Shown here one piece after another: positions 25,328 to 34,443 of a stretch of DNA of 64,000 bases (positions are counted from its first letter, which is position 1; each line of letters starts with the position of its first letter). The notes under the pieces are model-generated. The model was not told the origin of the DNA and ran no database searches. It saw nothing but the letters and a program-made list of their open reading frames with translations. The DNA comes from Desulfovibrio sp. ZJ209 (GTDB lineage Bacteria > Desulfobacterota > Desulfovibrionia > Desulfovibrionales > Desulfovibrionaceae), in contig NZ_JAAKEJ010000005.1 of NCBI RefSeq assembly GCF_011039135.1, positions 124,001 through 188,000 on the forward strand, in the 5' to 3' direction. Position numbers and translations under genes: made by a program.

Positions 25328-26365
25328 ATGCCCTTTCTCCCGCTGACGGACAGTCCCTCTGAAGGGGGCGGGACGGCCGGCGCGCAGGCCCTGACGGGCG
25401 TGCTCCCCCTTTGGGAGCACCTTGCCGCCACCACCGGCCAGGCCGACCCCTTCTGTTGCGCCCCGGCGTGGCAGCTCACCTTCAGCGAGACCGTCACGCC
25501 GGGCAAAAAGCTCTTCTTCCATGCGGAAGCCCATGGCCTCGCCGTGTTCACGGAAGTCCTGGCGGAGGGGCAGCGCGTCTTCCTGACCCCGCCGGAAAAC
25601 GGCTGGCTCTTCGGCTGCCCGCTGCTCGGGGCGGCCGCCGGGGATGCGCTCGCCGCGTCCCTCAGCGCTTTTGACGCGGCCTACCCGGACGCGGTGCCCC
25701 ATCTCATCCTAAGCGGCATCCAGCCGCGGGGGCCGCTCGCGGCCATGCTCCTGCACCGCTTCGGCGGGGCCTACGCCTTTTTCCGCCACGGCAGTTCCGT
25801 CCAGTGCGCGGCCTCGCTTGCCGGCGGGGTGGACGGCTACCTCTCGCGGCGCTCGGCCAACCACCGCGCCAAGCTCAAAAAGGCCGCGCGCAAGGCGCAT
25901 GCCGCGGGCGTCAGTTTTACGCGCGAGCACCCGTCCACGCCCGGCGAGGCAGCGACCCTGTATGCGCGCATGCAGGCCGTGGAGGCGCAAAGCTGGAAGG
26001 GCCTTGCGCAGTGCGGCATGGGCGAGGCCCCGGCGCGCGAATTTTATGCGCTGCTCGTGCAACGACTGGCCGGGGAGGGCAAGCTGCGCGCCATCATGGC
26101 GCAACGCGACGGCCGGGACATCGGCTTCATTTTCGGCGGCCTGTGCGGGGCCACCTATCGCGGCCAGCAGTTCAGCTATGCCGCCGGGGAGCACAAGCTC
26201 TCCCTCGGCAACCTGCTCCAGCTCGAGACGCTGAAATGGCTCTGTGAAGAGGGCGCGGCCCGCTACGACATGGGGCCCGTCACGGGCCCGCGCATGGAAT
26301 ACAAGCGCCACTGGACGGAAGAAAACCACGAGATCCAGGCCTGGCTCATGGTCAAAAAACCCTGA
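25328..26365 (+). CDS. FemAB/BioF2-like GNAT acyltransferase
   Basis: The 345-residue protein resembles proteins with the Acetyltransf_6 (BioF2-like) fold, two tandem GNAT-like halves. The C-terminal half shows the typical elements RRSANHRAKLKKAARKAHAAG near 172-192 (in parts), the acyl-CoA region IGFIFGGLCGATYRGQQFSYA (in parts) and YDMGPVTGPRMEYKRHW near the end. The start at 25328 has CCGGAGGC upstream; an ATG 51 bases earlier lacks a site. Substrate is unknown; relatives act in exopolysaccharide or peptidoglycan modification. It is followed 14 bases later by yjbQ. Confidence 0.7.
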   Translation: MPFLPLTDSPSEGGGTAGAQALTGVLPLWEHLAATTGQADPFCCAPAWQLTFSETVTPGKKLFFHAEAHGLAVFTEVLAEGQRVFLTPPENGWLFGCPLLGAAAGDALAASLSAFDAAYPDAVPHLILSGIQPRGPLAAMLLHRFGGAYAFFRHGSSVQCAASLAGGVDGYLSRRSANHRAKLKKAARKAHAAGVSFTREHPSTPGEAATLYARMQAVEAQSWKGLAQCGMGEAPAREFYALLVQRLAGEGKLRAIMAQRDGRDIGFIFGGLCGATYRGQQFSYAAGEHKLSLGNLLQLETLKWLCEEGAARYDMGPVTGPRMEYKRHWTEENHEIQAWLMVKKP

Positions 26366-26379
26366 ACGCGGAGGACGGC

Positions 26380-26781
26380 ATGCAACAACTGGAAGTGCGC
26401 ACCACGCGCCGCGAGGAAATGCTCGACATCACCGGGGCCGTGGCGGAACTCGTGCGCCGGCAGGGCTGGGCGGATGGCGCCCTCATGCTGTTTTGCACGC
26501 ACACCACCTGCGGGCTCACCATCAACGAGGGGGCCGACCCGGACGTGAAGCGCGACCTCATCCGCTTTTTCAATGAGATCGCCCCGCACACCCACGGCTG
26601 GAGCCACGCCGAGGGCAACACCGACGCCCATATCCGCGCAAGCCTCCTTGGCGCTTCGCTGCTCGTGCCGCTCGCCGGGGGCTCCCTCTGCCTCGGCCGC
26701 TGGCAGAGCATCTATCTTTATGAAGGCGACGGCCCGAGGACGCGCACGGTGCTGGCCCAAAGGCTTGGCGCGGAAGACTGA
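26380..26781 (+). CDS. YjbQ / UPF0047 family protein
   Basis: The 133-residue protein carries the family hallmarks FCTHTTCGLTINE near 38-51 and HAEGNTDAHIRASLLG near 75-91, and ends with a QSIYLYEGDGPR segment. Some members have weak thiamine-phosphate synthase activity in assays, but the physiological role is unsettled. The conserved histidines and aspartates point to a metal or phosphate site. It follows the acyltransferase closely and is probably cotranscribed. Confidence 0.85.
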   Translation: MQQLEVRTTRREEMLDITGAVAELVRRQGWADGALMLFCTHTTCGLTINEGADPDVKRDLIRFFNEIAPHTHGWSHAEGNTDAHIRASLLGASLLVPLAGGSLCLGRWQSIYLYEGDGPRTRTVLAQRLGAED

Positions 26782-26832
26782 GGGCCAAGAACATTTGGTA
26801 TTTTTAGGGAAATTTTCCGAACGGCCCAGACG

Positions 26833-26864
26833 AAAAGGGGCCGCAGCATCTCTACTGCGGCCCC
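26833..26864 (-). terminator. Hairpin terminator between yjbQ and tRNA-Asn
   Basis: A perfect 10-bp stem (26837-26846 with 26855-26864) is followed on the minus strand by TTTT, so it fits termination of tRNA-Asn; it may also stop the plus-strand transcript. Confidence 0.75.
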
Positions 26865-26874
26865 TGAAACTTTC

Positions 26875-26950
26875 TGGCTCCCCGAGACGGACTTGAACCG
26901 CCAACCTAGTGATTAACAGTCACCCGCTCTGCCGATTGAGCTATCGGGGA
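26875..26950 (-). tRNA. tRNA-Asn (anticodon GTT)
   Basis: A 76-nt cloverleaf with acceptor TCCCCGA/TCGGGGA, anticodon loop CTGTTAA and T-loop TTCAAGT, with encoded CCA. GTT reads asparagine codons and is a substrate for queuosine; queH lies just downstream on the same strand. Confidence 0.96.
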
Positions 26951-27014
26951 TCATTGGCAGGAGTGTTTGTACGGAAATCGCGGTCCGAGGTCAAGAAAAA
27001 AATCCATCGCCGGC

Positions 27015-27689
27015 TCAATTCCCGCCGCTTTCCCGGATGCACCGCGCGAGCTTCTTGTGGTAGCGCTCGGCCTCGCTGAAGACGCAGCCGCAATAAGGTT
27101 GCCGGTAGAGCCCCCATTCTTTGGAGCGATCGATGCCTGCCTGCCAGTCCAGCCGAAAATCGCCGTACACGAATGCCGGGCCCCCGCCGGCCGTAAGCTG
27201 ACGCCCCACGGCGGCGATGGCCTCGTGCGGCTGGTAGCGGGAATAGAGCAGGCTCGTGGTGAAATACGCAAAGCCCAGCGCTTTCGCGGCGGCCGCCGCG
27301 GCCCGCACCCGGCTTTCGCAGCACCATTCGCAGCGCGCGGGCGGCTCTTTCCGCGCCCCGGGCGCGGCCAGCCACGCCCGCACATCCCACGCGGCGTCGT
27401 CATAAATCACCGGCACGCCGAGGCGCGTGGCGCATTCGCCCACGGCCTCGCGCCGCCTCAGGTATTCCGCGAGCGGGTGGATATTGGGGTTCCTGTACCA
27501 GAGCGTCACGGCAAAGCCGGCGTCCCTGAGGCGCAGCGCCGGCATGATGGCGCAGGGCCCGCAGCAGGCGTGGAGCAGGAGCGGCGTGCCCTCGCGCGGG
27601 GCGGGGGGCAGCTCCGGGCCGGCCCCCGGGGGCACCGCCGCGCTTGGGGCGCCCTCCGGGGCTACGGCTGGATGGAGATTTCCAGGCAT
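27015..27689 (-). CDS. queH: Epoxyqueuosine reductase QueH
   Basis: QueH reduces epoxyqueuosine to queuosine in the last step of the tRNA wobble modification and is the cobalamin-independent alternative to QueG. The 224-residue protein has the metal and cluster cysteines in LLLHACCGPCA (Cys42, Cys43, Cys46), RCEWCCESR near 118-126 and YCGCVFSE near 200. The first 34 residues are a proline/alanine-rich extension; the start at 27689 lies inside the last 28 bases of the RNase E/G gene, so translation is probably coupled. Confidence 0.9.
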   Translation of the reverse strand: MPGNLHPAVAPEGAPSAAVPPGAGPELPPAPREGTPLLLHACCGPCAIMPALRLRDAGFAVTLWYRNPNIHPLAEYLRRREAVGECATRLGVPVIYDDAAWDVRAWLAAPGARKEPPARCEWCCESRVRAAAAAAKALGFAYFTTSLLYSRYQPHEAIAAVGRQLTAGGGPAFVYGDFRLDWQAGIDRSKEWGLYRQPYCGCVFSEAERYHKKLARCIRESGGN

Positions 27690-30160
27690 TTGCCGAACAG
27701 TTGCTCCATGTCGCGCAGGGTGTCGCGCTTGTGGTTGAGCAAATAGAGGCCCAGCTCGCGCTCGGTCTCAAAGACACAGGTGGGGGCGTGGGTGTTCTGG
27801 AGGCGGCCGCGCAGGTCACGCAGGGCCTGGAGCGCGCGCCACTCCAGGTTGCGCCGAAGGCCCGTGCCACCGCAGGCCGGGCAGGGCTCCAGCGTGATGG
27901 AAAGCGCCGACGAGCCCATGCGCTGCCGCACCAGTTCCAAGAGGCCGAAGGAGCTCATGCGGGCCACGTCATGCCGTGCGCGGTCGTTCTTCATGGCCTG
28001 GCGCAGGGTCTTTTCCACCTCCACCACATGCTTCTTGTCACGCATCTCGATGAAGTCGATGACCACCTGCCCGCCGATGTCGCGCAGGCGCAGGTGGCGC
28101 GCGATGGCCTCGGCGGCCTCCATGTTGGTCTTGAAGGCCATGGCCTCGAAATTGCCCTTGCCCGAGATCTTGCCGGAATTGATGTCCACGGCCATGAGGG
28201 CTTCGGTCTGGTCAAAGACGAGGCGGCCGCCCGAGGGCAGCACCACCTCGCGCGAATAGATCTGCTCCAGCTGGCGGCGCAGGTTGAAGCGGTCCCACAG
28301 GGACTGGCGGAAATCGTCATAGAGGCGCACGAGATCCTTCTTGCGCGGGAAGAGCAGGCTCACCATGCCGCGCACGTTCTCGGCCTCGGCCTCGTTGTCC
28401 ACCCAGATCTCGCCCACGTCTTCGGTGAGGTAGTCGCGCACCGCGCGCTCGGAAAGGCCCGGCTCCTGATGCACCAGCGCGGGCGCCGCCACCTCGGTGG
28501 CCTTCTTGCGGATGTCCTTCCAGAGGCGCTTGAGATACTGGAGGTCGTTCTTGAGCGTGGCCTTGGTGGTGCCGGCGCTCACCGTGCGCACGATGACCCC
28601 GAGGCCGCTGCCCGGGTCGATGCCGTTCATCATCTCGCGCAGGCGGGCGCGCTCCTCCTCGTCGTTGACTTTGCGCGAGACGCCGATCTGCTCCTGCCCG
28701 GGCGTGAGCACGAGAAAACGCCCGGCCAGCGAGAGCCACGTGGTGAGGAAGGCGCCCTTGTTGCCCGTGGGCTCCTTGACCACCTGCACGAGCACTTCCT
28801 GCCCGGCCTTGAGCACCTTCTGGATGGGCGGGAATTTCTTGCCCTTGGCGGGCTCGTGCGGCGCGAGCCAGTATTCGGGGTGCACCTCGTCGATCTGGAG
28901 AAAGCCGTTCTTGCCGGTGCCGTAGTTGACGAAGGCCGCCTGCAGGTTGGCGTCGATATTGTGGATGACGCCCTTGTAGATATTGCCCTTGAGCTTGCGC
29001 TGGTGGAGCATGTCCAGATAATACTCGAGGAGGACGCCGTTTTCCGCCAGCGCCACTTCCACCTGCTCCCCCGGGAGCACGCTGATGAACATGCGCTTGT
29101 TGGCCGGGGTTGCCTTTTCGCGCGGCTTTTTGGCGCCGCTTTTTTTGGCGGTGCCGCTGTCGCGGGATTCGGCATCGGCAGCCTCCGCGCCCTCCTGCCC
29201 TTCAGCGGGGCCGGCCGGGGCGCCCTCTTCCTGAGCCTCGGGGGCCGCTTCCGCCCCGGGCTCCTGCGCCTTGGCGGCATCGTTCTGGCCTTCAGGCGCG
29301 CGGTTCTTTTGGCCGCGCCCGCGCCCCCCGCGCCGGCCGCGCCGGCTCTTGCGGCGCGCAGGCTCGCCGGCCTCGGCCCCGGCGGATTCAGCTGCGCCCG
29401 TTTCGGCCACGGGGGCTTCAGCGCCGGCAACTTCAGGCGCCCCGGCATCGCCCATGCCGGGGGCGGCTTCCGCCTGCGGGGCCGGAGCCTCAACCGAAGC
29501 CCCTTCCCGGGCAGCGCGCCCCCTGCGGGGCTTCCGGGCCGGCGTTGCGGCCCCGGCCGGTTCCGCGCCATCAGCTTGGGGCTGTGCCCCTTGGGGGCTC
29601 TCTTCCGCCGGGGCCGAAATTTCAGCGACGGCCGCGCTCTTTGTGGGGCGACCGCGCCTGCGGGGCGCCGGCGCCTCGGCCTGGGCGGCCGTATCGGCTC
29701 CCCCGGCGGCCTCACCGACGGCTTGCGGGCGCCGACCGCGGCGCTGGCCTCGTGCCGGCTTTTCCGCTTCCTGCACGGGAGCCTCGGGTGCAGTTTCCCC
29801 GGGGGCCGAAGGGGCCGTTTCAGCGGCGGCCGCGCTCCTGCCACGTCCACGCGGGCGGCCGCGTTTGGGCGCGCCGTTTTCCGGCGTTGCGTTCTCCGCG
29901 CCCGCGTCAGGCGCCTGCGCGCTGGCTGTCTCCCCCGGCTTTGCGCGGCCGGGCCTGCCGCGCCTCTGGGGCGCCGCCCCGCCGGCGGCCGCAGTGTCCA
30001 TGGCGGCGCTGTCCGCGGCGTGGGTCGCGCGCCGGGGCGCGCGCCGGCGCGGGCGCGGGATCTCTTCCGCGCCCTGGGGGGCGCTCTCGGCGGGAAGTTG
30101 CTGGCTGGAGATTGGGGTTTCAGGGCTCGACGGGCTGGGGAAATCTTGCTCGGAAGTCAT
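27662..30160 (-). CDS. rne: Ribonuclease E/G with long basic N-terminal extension
   Basis: RNase E/G starts mRNA decay and rRNA processing by endonucleolytic cuts. The 832-residue protein has its catalytic core from about residue 357: S1 domain (KRMFISVLPGEQVEVAL onward), the DNase I-like catalytic region with VDINSGK near 645, and a zinc-link CPACGGTG near 765. Before it lie about 355 residues of alanine/proline/glutamate-rich sequence with recurrent basic RGRP (67-70, 100-103, 169-172) and RRGR clusters. E. coli RNase E has its disordered scaffold at the C-terminus, so the order is reversed here. The start at 30160 has AAGGAA upstream. Confidence 0.92.
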   Translation of the reverse strand: MTSEQDFPSPSSPETPISSQQLPAESAPQGAEEIPRPRRRAPRRATHAADSAAMDTAAAGGAAPQRRGRPGRAKPGETASAQAPDAGAENATPENGAPKRGRPRGRGRSAAAAETAPSAPGETAPEAPVQEAEKPARGQRRGRRPQAVGEAAGGADTAAQAEAPAPRRRGRPTKSAAVAEISAPAEESPQGAQPQADGAEPAGAATPARKPRRGRAAREGASVEAPAPQAEAAPGMGDAGAPEVAGAEAPVAETGAAESAGAEAGEPARRKSRRGRRGGRGRGQKNRAPEGQNDAAKAQEPGAEAAPEAQEEGAPAGPAEGQEGAEAADAESRDSGTAKKSGAKKPREKATPANKRMFISVLPGEQVEVALAENGVLLEYYLDMLHQRKLKGNIYKGVIHNIDANLQAAFVNYGTGKNGFLQIDEVHPEYWLAPHEPAKGKKFPPIQKVLKAGQEVLVQVVKEPTGNKGAFLTTWLSLAGRFLVLTPGQEQIGVSRKVNDEEERARLREMMNGIDPGSGLGVIVRTVSAGTTKATLKNDLQYLKRLWKDIRKKATEVAAPALVHQEPGLSERAVRDYLTEDVGEIWVDNEAEAENVRGMVSLLFPRKKDLVRLYDDFRQSLWDRFNLRRQLEQIYSREVVLPSGGRLVFDQTEALMAVDINSGKISGKGNFEAMAFKTNMEAAEAIARHLRLRDIGGQVVIDFIEMRDKKHVVEVEKTLRQAMKNDRARHDVARMSSFGLLELVRQRMGSSALSITLEPCPACGGTGLRRNLEWRALQALRDLRGRLQNTHAPTCVFETERELGLYLLNHKRDTLRDMEQLFGKCLEISIQP

Positions 30161-30380
30161 GCAGTTCCTTATATGTGGGCGCCCGCAAGGCGCCCGGAAA
30201 AATTTGCGAAGCCGGCTTTCGGCAGCGCGGCCAATGCCCTCGCGCCGGAAACGTGCGCCGCGCGGCGCCGCCGGTTTCGCCGCCAAGCATACGTTGTTTC
30301 AGAAAATATGCAAGGCGCGGACGCCCCCTGCCCCGGCCGCGGCGCTTGCCAGTGCGCCGCGCAGAGCGTAGAGGACGGGC

Positions 30381-31181
30381 ATGGATATTGCGGAACACGA
30401 AGCATGGTTCGAGAGCTATGCGCAGGAGCAGCGCGCCCTCGAGACCGGCGATGCGGGCCCCATAGACCTCAAGCTCCGGCACACCCGCGAGGTGCTGGCC
30501 ACGGCGCGCGCCATCACCGCCGAAAGCGGCCCGGAGCCCGGGCTTGCGCGCGCCTGCCACCTCGCGGCGCTCTATCATGACGTGGCGCGCTTCGAGCAAT
30601 ACCGCCGCTACCGCACCTTCCGCGACCGGGAATCCTGCAATCACGGCCTCATGGGGGTGAAGATCCTCAAGCGCGAACGCCGCCTTGACGATGAAAGCCC
30701 GGCCCTGCGCCGGCGCGTGCTCACGGCCGTGGGCCTGCACAACCGTTTCATGCTGCCCCCGGCGCTCCCGGAGGACGCGGCCCTGGTGACGCATGTGGTG
30801 CGCGACGCGGACAAGCTGGACATCCTCCGGGTGATGCACGAAAACCTCAGCGGACCCAAGCCTTACCACCCCACCGTGGTGCTGGGCCTTCCCGACGACC
30901 GGGCCCTCGTGAGCACCACGGTGCTTGGCGCCGCCCGCGAAGGACGCGTGGCCTCCTATTCCGATCTTACGAGCGTCAACGACCTGCGCGTGCTCCTCGG
31001 GAGCTGGCTCTTTGACATGCACTTTGCCGCCAGCCGGCGCCAGTTCGCCGCTGCCGGCCATGCCCGGCGCCTCATTGAGGACCTGCCGGAAGACGCGCCT
31101 TACGGCGCCATCCGCGCGGAACTCCTCGCCCGGCTGGCCGCTGTGGCCGCCGCCCCGGCCCCGCCCGCGGGCACTTGTTGA
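30381..31181 (+). CDS. HD-domain phosphohydrolase
   Basis: The 266-residue protein has the HD metal-site signature: His34 in LRHTREV, His66-Asp67 in ALYHDVARF, and a distal aspartate in VRDADKLDILR near 150. This points to a metal-dependent phosphohydrolase, often acting on nucleotides or signalling molecules; the substrate is unknown. No other catalytic domain is attached. It is a single-gene unit, divergent from RNase E/G, and ends at a strong bidirectional terminator. Confidence 0.8.
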   Translation: MDIAEHEAWFESYAQEQRALETGDAGPIDLKLRHTREVLATARAITAESGPEPGLARACHLAALYHDVARFEQYRRYRTFRDRESCNHGLMGVKILKRERRLDDESPALRRRVLTAVGLHNRFMLPPALPEDAALVTHVVRDADKLDILRVMHENLSGPKPYHPTVVLGLPDDRALVSTTVLGAAREGRVASYSDLTSVNDLRVLLGSWLFDMHFAASRRQFAAAGHARRLIEDLPEDAPYGAIRAELLARLAAVAAAPAPPAGTC

Positions 31182-31201
31182 GGCGCCCGGAAAAATGCCG
31201 C

Positions 31202-31239
31202 AAAAAAACCGCAGGCTCCCTGAAACCTGCGGTTTTTTT
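31202..31239. terminator. Bidirectional intrinsic terminator
   Basis: The stem 31203-31215 pairs with 31226-31238 and carries A-run and T-run flanks, so it can end both the HD gene (plus) and, read the other way, the minus-strand gene at 31260-31769. Confidence 0.88.
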
Positions 31240-31259
31240 CAGCATTGGACTGCTGGCGG

Positions 31260-31769
31260 CTACATGAGGTAGTCGCCGCGGTTGAATTTGAATTTTTCCG
31301 TGGCGGTCAGCACTTCCAGTTCGTTGAGCAGGCTGTCGAGCCCGGGGTTCTTGCCCCGGACGCCGGCGGTATCCGCCCTGATCCGCGTCACCTCGCTGTC
31401 TATGCCCTCAAGCAGGGCGTAGGCTTCGCGCAGGGAGCTGTCGGTCGGGGACGAGCCCAGGGTCTTGGCGTAGGTATCCCACATATCAAGGGTGCCGGAG
31501 GCCTGGTCAAAGGCCGCCTGGAACACCGCGGTATCCGGGTCCGTCGCCTCGCTCGCGCCGACGCCGTTCAGCATGATCTGGCTGAAGAGCGCAGCCTGCG
31601 CGCCCGGAGGAAGCGGGCTTGTGGCCGCCGCGCCGGCGTCCTGGCCGGCCAGTTGCTCGGTCAGGAGGGCATCGAAGACACCGGGCTGGGCCGCGGTTTT
31701 GCGGGTGCCCTGCGCCTGTTGCTCCTGTACGCGCAGCAACGCTTCCAATTGTTCGGCATTTATTTCCAT
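31260..31769 (-). CDS. Uncharacterised protein
   Basis: This 169-residue protein is not recognised. It is acidic, largely alpha-helical in composition, with an alanine/proline-rich stretch at about 60-80, no signal peptide, no membrane segment and no cysteine. The C-terminal 30 residues (LDSLLNELEVLTATEKFKF then NRGDYLM) look like the most ordered part. A GGAGGCG site precedes ATG 31769; the frame is open further upstream but without a site. It stands alone between two transcripts going the other way. Confidence 0.65.
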   Translation of the reverse strand: MEINAEQLEALLRVQEQQAQGTRKTAAQPGVFDALLTEQLAGQDAGAAATSPLPPGAQAALFSQIMLNGVGASEATDPDTAVFQAAFDQASGTLDMWDTYAKTLGSSPTDSSLREAYALLEGIDSEVTRIRADTAGVRGKNPGLDSLLNELEVLTATEKFKFNRGDYLM

Positions 31770-31987
31770 AGTCGCCTCCAGGGTTGGCGTTTCCCGGCAA
31801 TGTGCAATAAGCCTGCCAAGAAGGCGCCGGCCGCAAGACGGCATTTTTCAAGACTTTTTCAAAAAAGGCGCCGGCAATTTCTGCCCGGCGCGGGCGTGCG
31901 GCACCCGCCGGGGGCGCTTCCGCGCTGTGCTTTGCGCCCATGTCTTCCTGGCACAGTCTAGCTTCAAGCCGGGCACTTGTCTATTTT

Positions 31988-32015
31988 TTCAAAAGCCCCT
32001 ATCCTTATCTATATT
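31988..32015 (+). promoter_or_regulatory. Candidate sigma-70 promoter of the universal stress gene
   Basis: TTCAAA (31988-31993) and TATATT (32010-32015) with a 16-base spacer, about 60 bases before the start codon. The -10 matches 5 of 6. Confidence 0.45.
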
Positions 32016-32074
32016 CGGACGTTGAATCCCAAAGGCCCGGCGCGCCCGCGCGGGGCCACGCCGAGGAGGATGCC

Positions 32075-32536
32075 ATGGCCAAGAAGGAAATCAAGAAGAT
32101 CCTGTGCGCGGTGGACCTTTCCGACCATAGCAAGGATGTGGCCGCGTATGCCGCCATGCTGGCCAAGGGCATGGGGGCCAGCGTCATCGTGGTCTATACC
32201 GCGCCCTCGCTGAGCCAGTATGTGGGCTTCCATGTGCCGCCCAACACCATCGAGAATTTCGTCGGCGAGATCGTCACCGGCGCCGAAAAGTCCATGGAGG
32301 CCTTTGTGGCCGAAAACTTCTCGGGCATCGAGGCCCGCGGCCAGGTGCTCATCGGCTACGCCGCCGAGGAGATCCTCAACCGCGCCCACGAGGAAAAGGT
32401 GGACATCATCGTCATGGGCACCCACGGCAGGAAGGGCATCGACCGCATCCTGTTCGGCTCCGTGGCCGAAAAGGTGGTCAAGAACGCCGACATGCCCGTG
32501 CTCACCATCCGGCCTTCCGAAGCCCCCAAGGCCTGA
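32075..32536 (+). CDS. Universal stress protein (UspA family)
   Basis: The 153-residue protein has the Usp fold: KKILCAVDLSDHS at the N-terminus and the ATP-binding GTHGRKGIDRILFGSVAEKV pattern (GxxG, nine residues, GS) near 118-137, so it is the ATP-binding class. Such proteins help cells survive starvation or stress by unknown biochemistry. The start at 32075 has GAGGAGG upstream and begins right at the first beta strand. It has its own promoter candidate and is 96 bases ahead of hisC. Confidence 0.9.
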   Translation: MAKKEIKKILCAVDLSDHSKDVAAYAAMLAKGMGASVIVVYTAPSLSQYVGFHVPPNTIENFVGEIVTGAEKSMEAFVAENFSGIEARGQVLIGYAAEEILNRAHEEKVDIIVMGTHGRKGIDRILFGSVAEKVVKNADMPVLTIRPSEAPKA

Positions 32537-32632
32537 CACGTTCCCCCAGCCGGGAGCGACCCGGGGCCTCAGGGGCTTTCCGGGGCGCTCCCGGCATCGC
32601 CGCCAAGTGCGCCGCTTCTCATCGAGGTCATC

Positions 32633-33748
32633 ATGTCCGCACCATCGGTCCTTGAGCGCATCCGGGCGCTGGACGCCTATGCGCCGGGGCTTTCCATCGC
32701 CGAGATCCGGCGCCGCCACGGCCTCGCCAAGGTCATCAAGCTCGCGAGCAACGAAAACCCCCTGGGCGCCTCGCCGCTGGCGCAGGAAGCCGTGCGCCGC
32801 AACGCCTGCCTCGCCTTCCGCTATCCGCAGGGGGGCAACCCGCGCCTGCGGGAGGCCCTCGCCAGGCTGCACGGCGTGGCGCCCGAGCGCATCGTGGTGG
32901 GCAACGGTTCGGACGAGATCATCGACCTCCTCATCCGCATGCTCGCAGCCGACGGGGAGCACAACATCGTCTGCTGCGAGCCCTGCTTCAGCATCTATCC
33001 CATCCAGGCGCGCGTGGCCGGCGTGGACTTGCGCCGCCGCCCCCTGCGGGAAGATTTTTCCCAGGATCTCGCCGGCCTCGCCGACCTCGCCGACGCGACC
33101 ACGCGCCTTGTCTTCGTCACCACGCCGGACAATCCTTCCGGCTATTGCCCGCCTCGGGAGGATGTGCTCCGCCTTGCGCGCCGCCTCGCCGAAACGGCGC
33201 CCGGGGCCCTTCTGGTGGTGGACGAGGCCTATATGGACTTCGCGGAGGACGAAGCCGCCACTTCCCTGCTCCATGCCGGGGAGCTGCCGGAAAACGTGGC
33301 CGTCCTGCGCACCTTTTCCAAGAGCTGGGGGCTCGCGGGGCTCAGGCTCGGCTATGGCATTGTGCCGCCGGCCATCGCGGACGGCTTCTGGCGCAGCCGC
33401 CTGCCCTTCTCCGTCAATGTGCTCGCGGAGGAGGCCGCGCTGGCCGCCATGGAAGACATGGCCTTCCGCGCGGCCACGCTCACGACCGTGCGCGAGGGGC
33501 GCCGCGAGCTTGCGGCCGGCCTCACCAGGCTCGGCTGCCAAGTCTGGCCGAGCGAGGCCAACTTCCTCATGTTCCGCCTGCCGGAGGGGCACGACGCCCG
33601 CGCCTGCTTTGAAGGGCTGCTCAGGCGCGGCATCATCATCCGGCCCCTGCGCAGTTATGGCCTTCCCGACCACCTGCGCGTCAGCGTGGGCACCCCGGAG
33701 GAGAACGCGGCCTTTCTGCGCGCTCTTGAGCAGGAGCTCGGCGCATGA
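32633..33748 (+). CDS. hisC: Histidinol-phosphate aminotransferase
   Basis: This PLP enzyme converts imidazole-acetol phosphate and glutamate to histidinol phosphate in histidine synthesis. The 371-residue protein has the ASNENPLG substrate segment at 38-45, NPSGYCPP near 167, DEAYMDF near 197 and the PLP lysine Lys230 in FSKSWGLAGLRLGYG. Some HisC enzymes also act on aromatic amino acids. The start has GAGGT 6 bases upstream. Its end overlaps cmk by 4 bases (ATGA). Confidence 0.93.
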   Translation: MSAPSVLERIRALDAYAPGLSIAEIRRRHGLAKVIKLASNENPLGASPLAQEAVRRNACLAFRYPQGGNPRLREALARLHGVAPERIVVGNGSDEIIDLLIRMLAADGEHNIVCCEPCFSIYPIQARVAGVDLRRRPLREDFSQDLAGLADLADATTRLVFVTTPDNPSGYCPPREDVLRLARRLAETAPGALLVVDEAYMDFAEDEAATSLLHAGELPENVAVLRTFSKSWGLAGLRLGYGIVPPAIADGFWRSRLPFSVNVLAEEAALAAMEDMAFRAATLTTVREGRRELAAGLTRLGCQVWPSEANFLMFRLPEGHDARACFEGLLRRGIIIRPLRSYGLPDHLRVSVGTPEENAAFLRALEQELGA

Positions 33749-34443
33749 CCGCCCCGCTGCTCCCCGTGGTGACGCTGGACGGGCCGGCCGGCGTGGGTAA
33801 GACCACCCTTGCGCGGCGCCTGGCTCAAGCCCTTTCCCTGCCCTATCTGGACACCGGGGCCATGTTCCGCACCCTGGCCCTGCGCCTCGGGCCGGATGCG
33901 ACGGCCCTTGCGCCGGAGGAACTGCGGGCGCGCTGCGCGGCGTGGCCCTTTACCCTCGAGGGGAGCGGGGCCGAGAGCCGCCTTTCCTGCGCGGGCGTGC
34001 CGGTTGGCGACGAGATCCGCACCGAGGCCGTGGGCCTTTTGGCCGCGCGCCTGGGCACCGTGCCGGCGGCGCGCGACATCCTTAAAGAAGCGCAGCGGCG
34101 CATGGGCGAGCGCGGCCCGCTGGTGGCCGAAGGGCGCGACATGGGCACGGCCGTCTTCCCGGACGCGCGCTTCAAGTTCTTTCTCGACGCCACACCGGAA
34201 ACGCGGGCCCTCAGGCGCCAGCGCGACCTTGCGCAACGCGGGCGGCACGAAGACCTCGCCGTGCTCACCGGGCAAATCCGCGAGCGCGACACCCTGGACC
34301 GCCAACGCGCCGTGGCCCCTTTGCGGCCGGCCGCGGACGCGCTCATCGTGGACACTTCCTCGCTCGACATCGAGGGCGTGTTCCAGGCGCTCATGCGGCA
34401 CATCGAGGCCCATGGCGGCCGCGCCGCGCTCGCTGGCCGCTGA
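33745..34443 (+). CDS. cmk: Cytidylate kinase
   Basis: It phosphorylates CMP and dCMP with ATP. The 232-residue protein opens with VVTLDGPAGVGKTTLARRLA, a Walker A loop at about 13-20, followed by YLDTGAMFRTLAL (CMP binding) and EGRDMGTAVFPDA near 130-142, and an RxxQRD lid near 155. The start overlaps the hisC stop. The same hisC-cmk order with a following small gene occurs in related bacteria. There is no strong terminator directly after it. Confidence 0.93.
   Translation: MTAPLLPVVTLDGPAGVGKTTLARRLAQALSLPYLDTGAMFRTLALRLGPDATALAPEELRARCAAWPFTLEGSGAESRLSCAGVPVGDEIRTEAVGLLAARLGTVPAARDILKEAQRRMGERGPLVAEGRDMGTAVFPDARFKFFLDATPETRALRRQRDLAQRGRHEDLAVLTGQIRERDTLDRQRAVAPLRPAADALIVDTSSLDIEGVFQALMRHIEAHGGRAALAGR

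Noticed and set aside
29100..30100. Repetitive GC-rich DNA considered as a possible tandem-repeat or CRISPR locus
   Set aside because: The repetition is at the protein level (Ala/Pro/Arg-rich RNase E/G extension) and has no regular unit or spacer structure.
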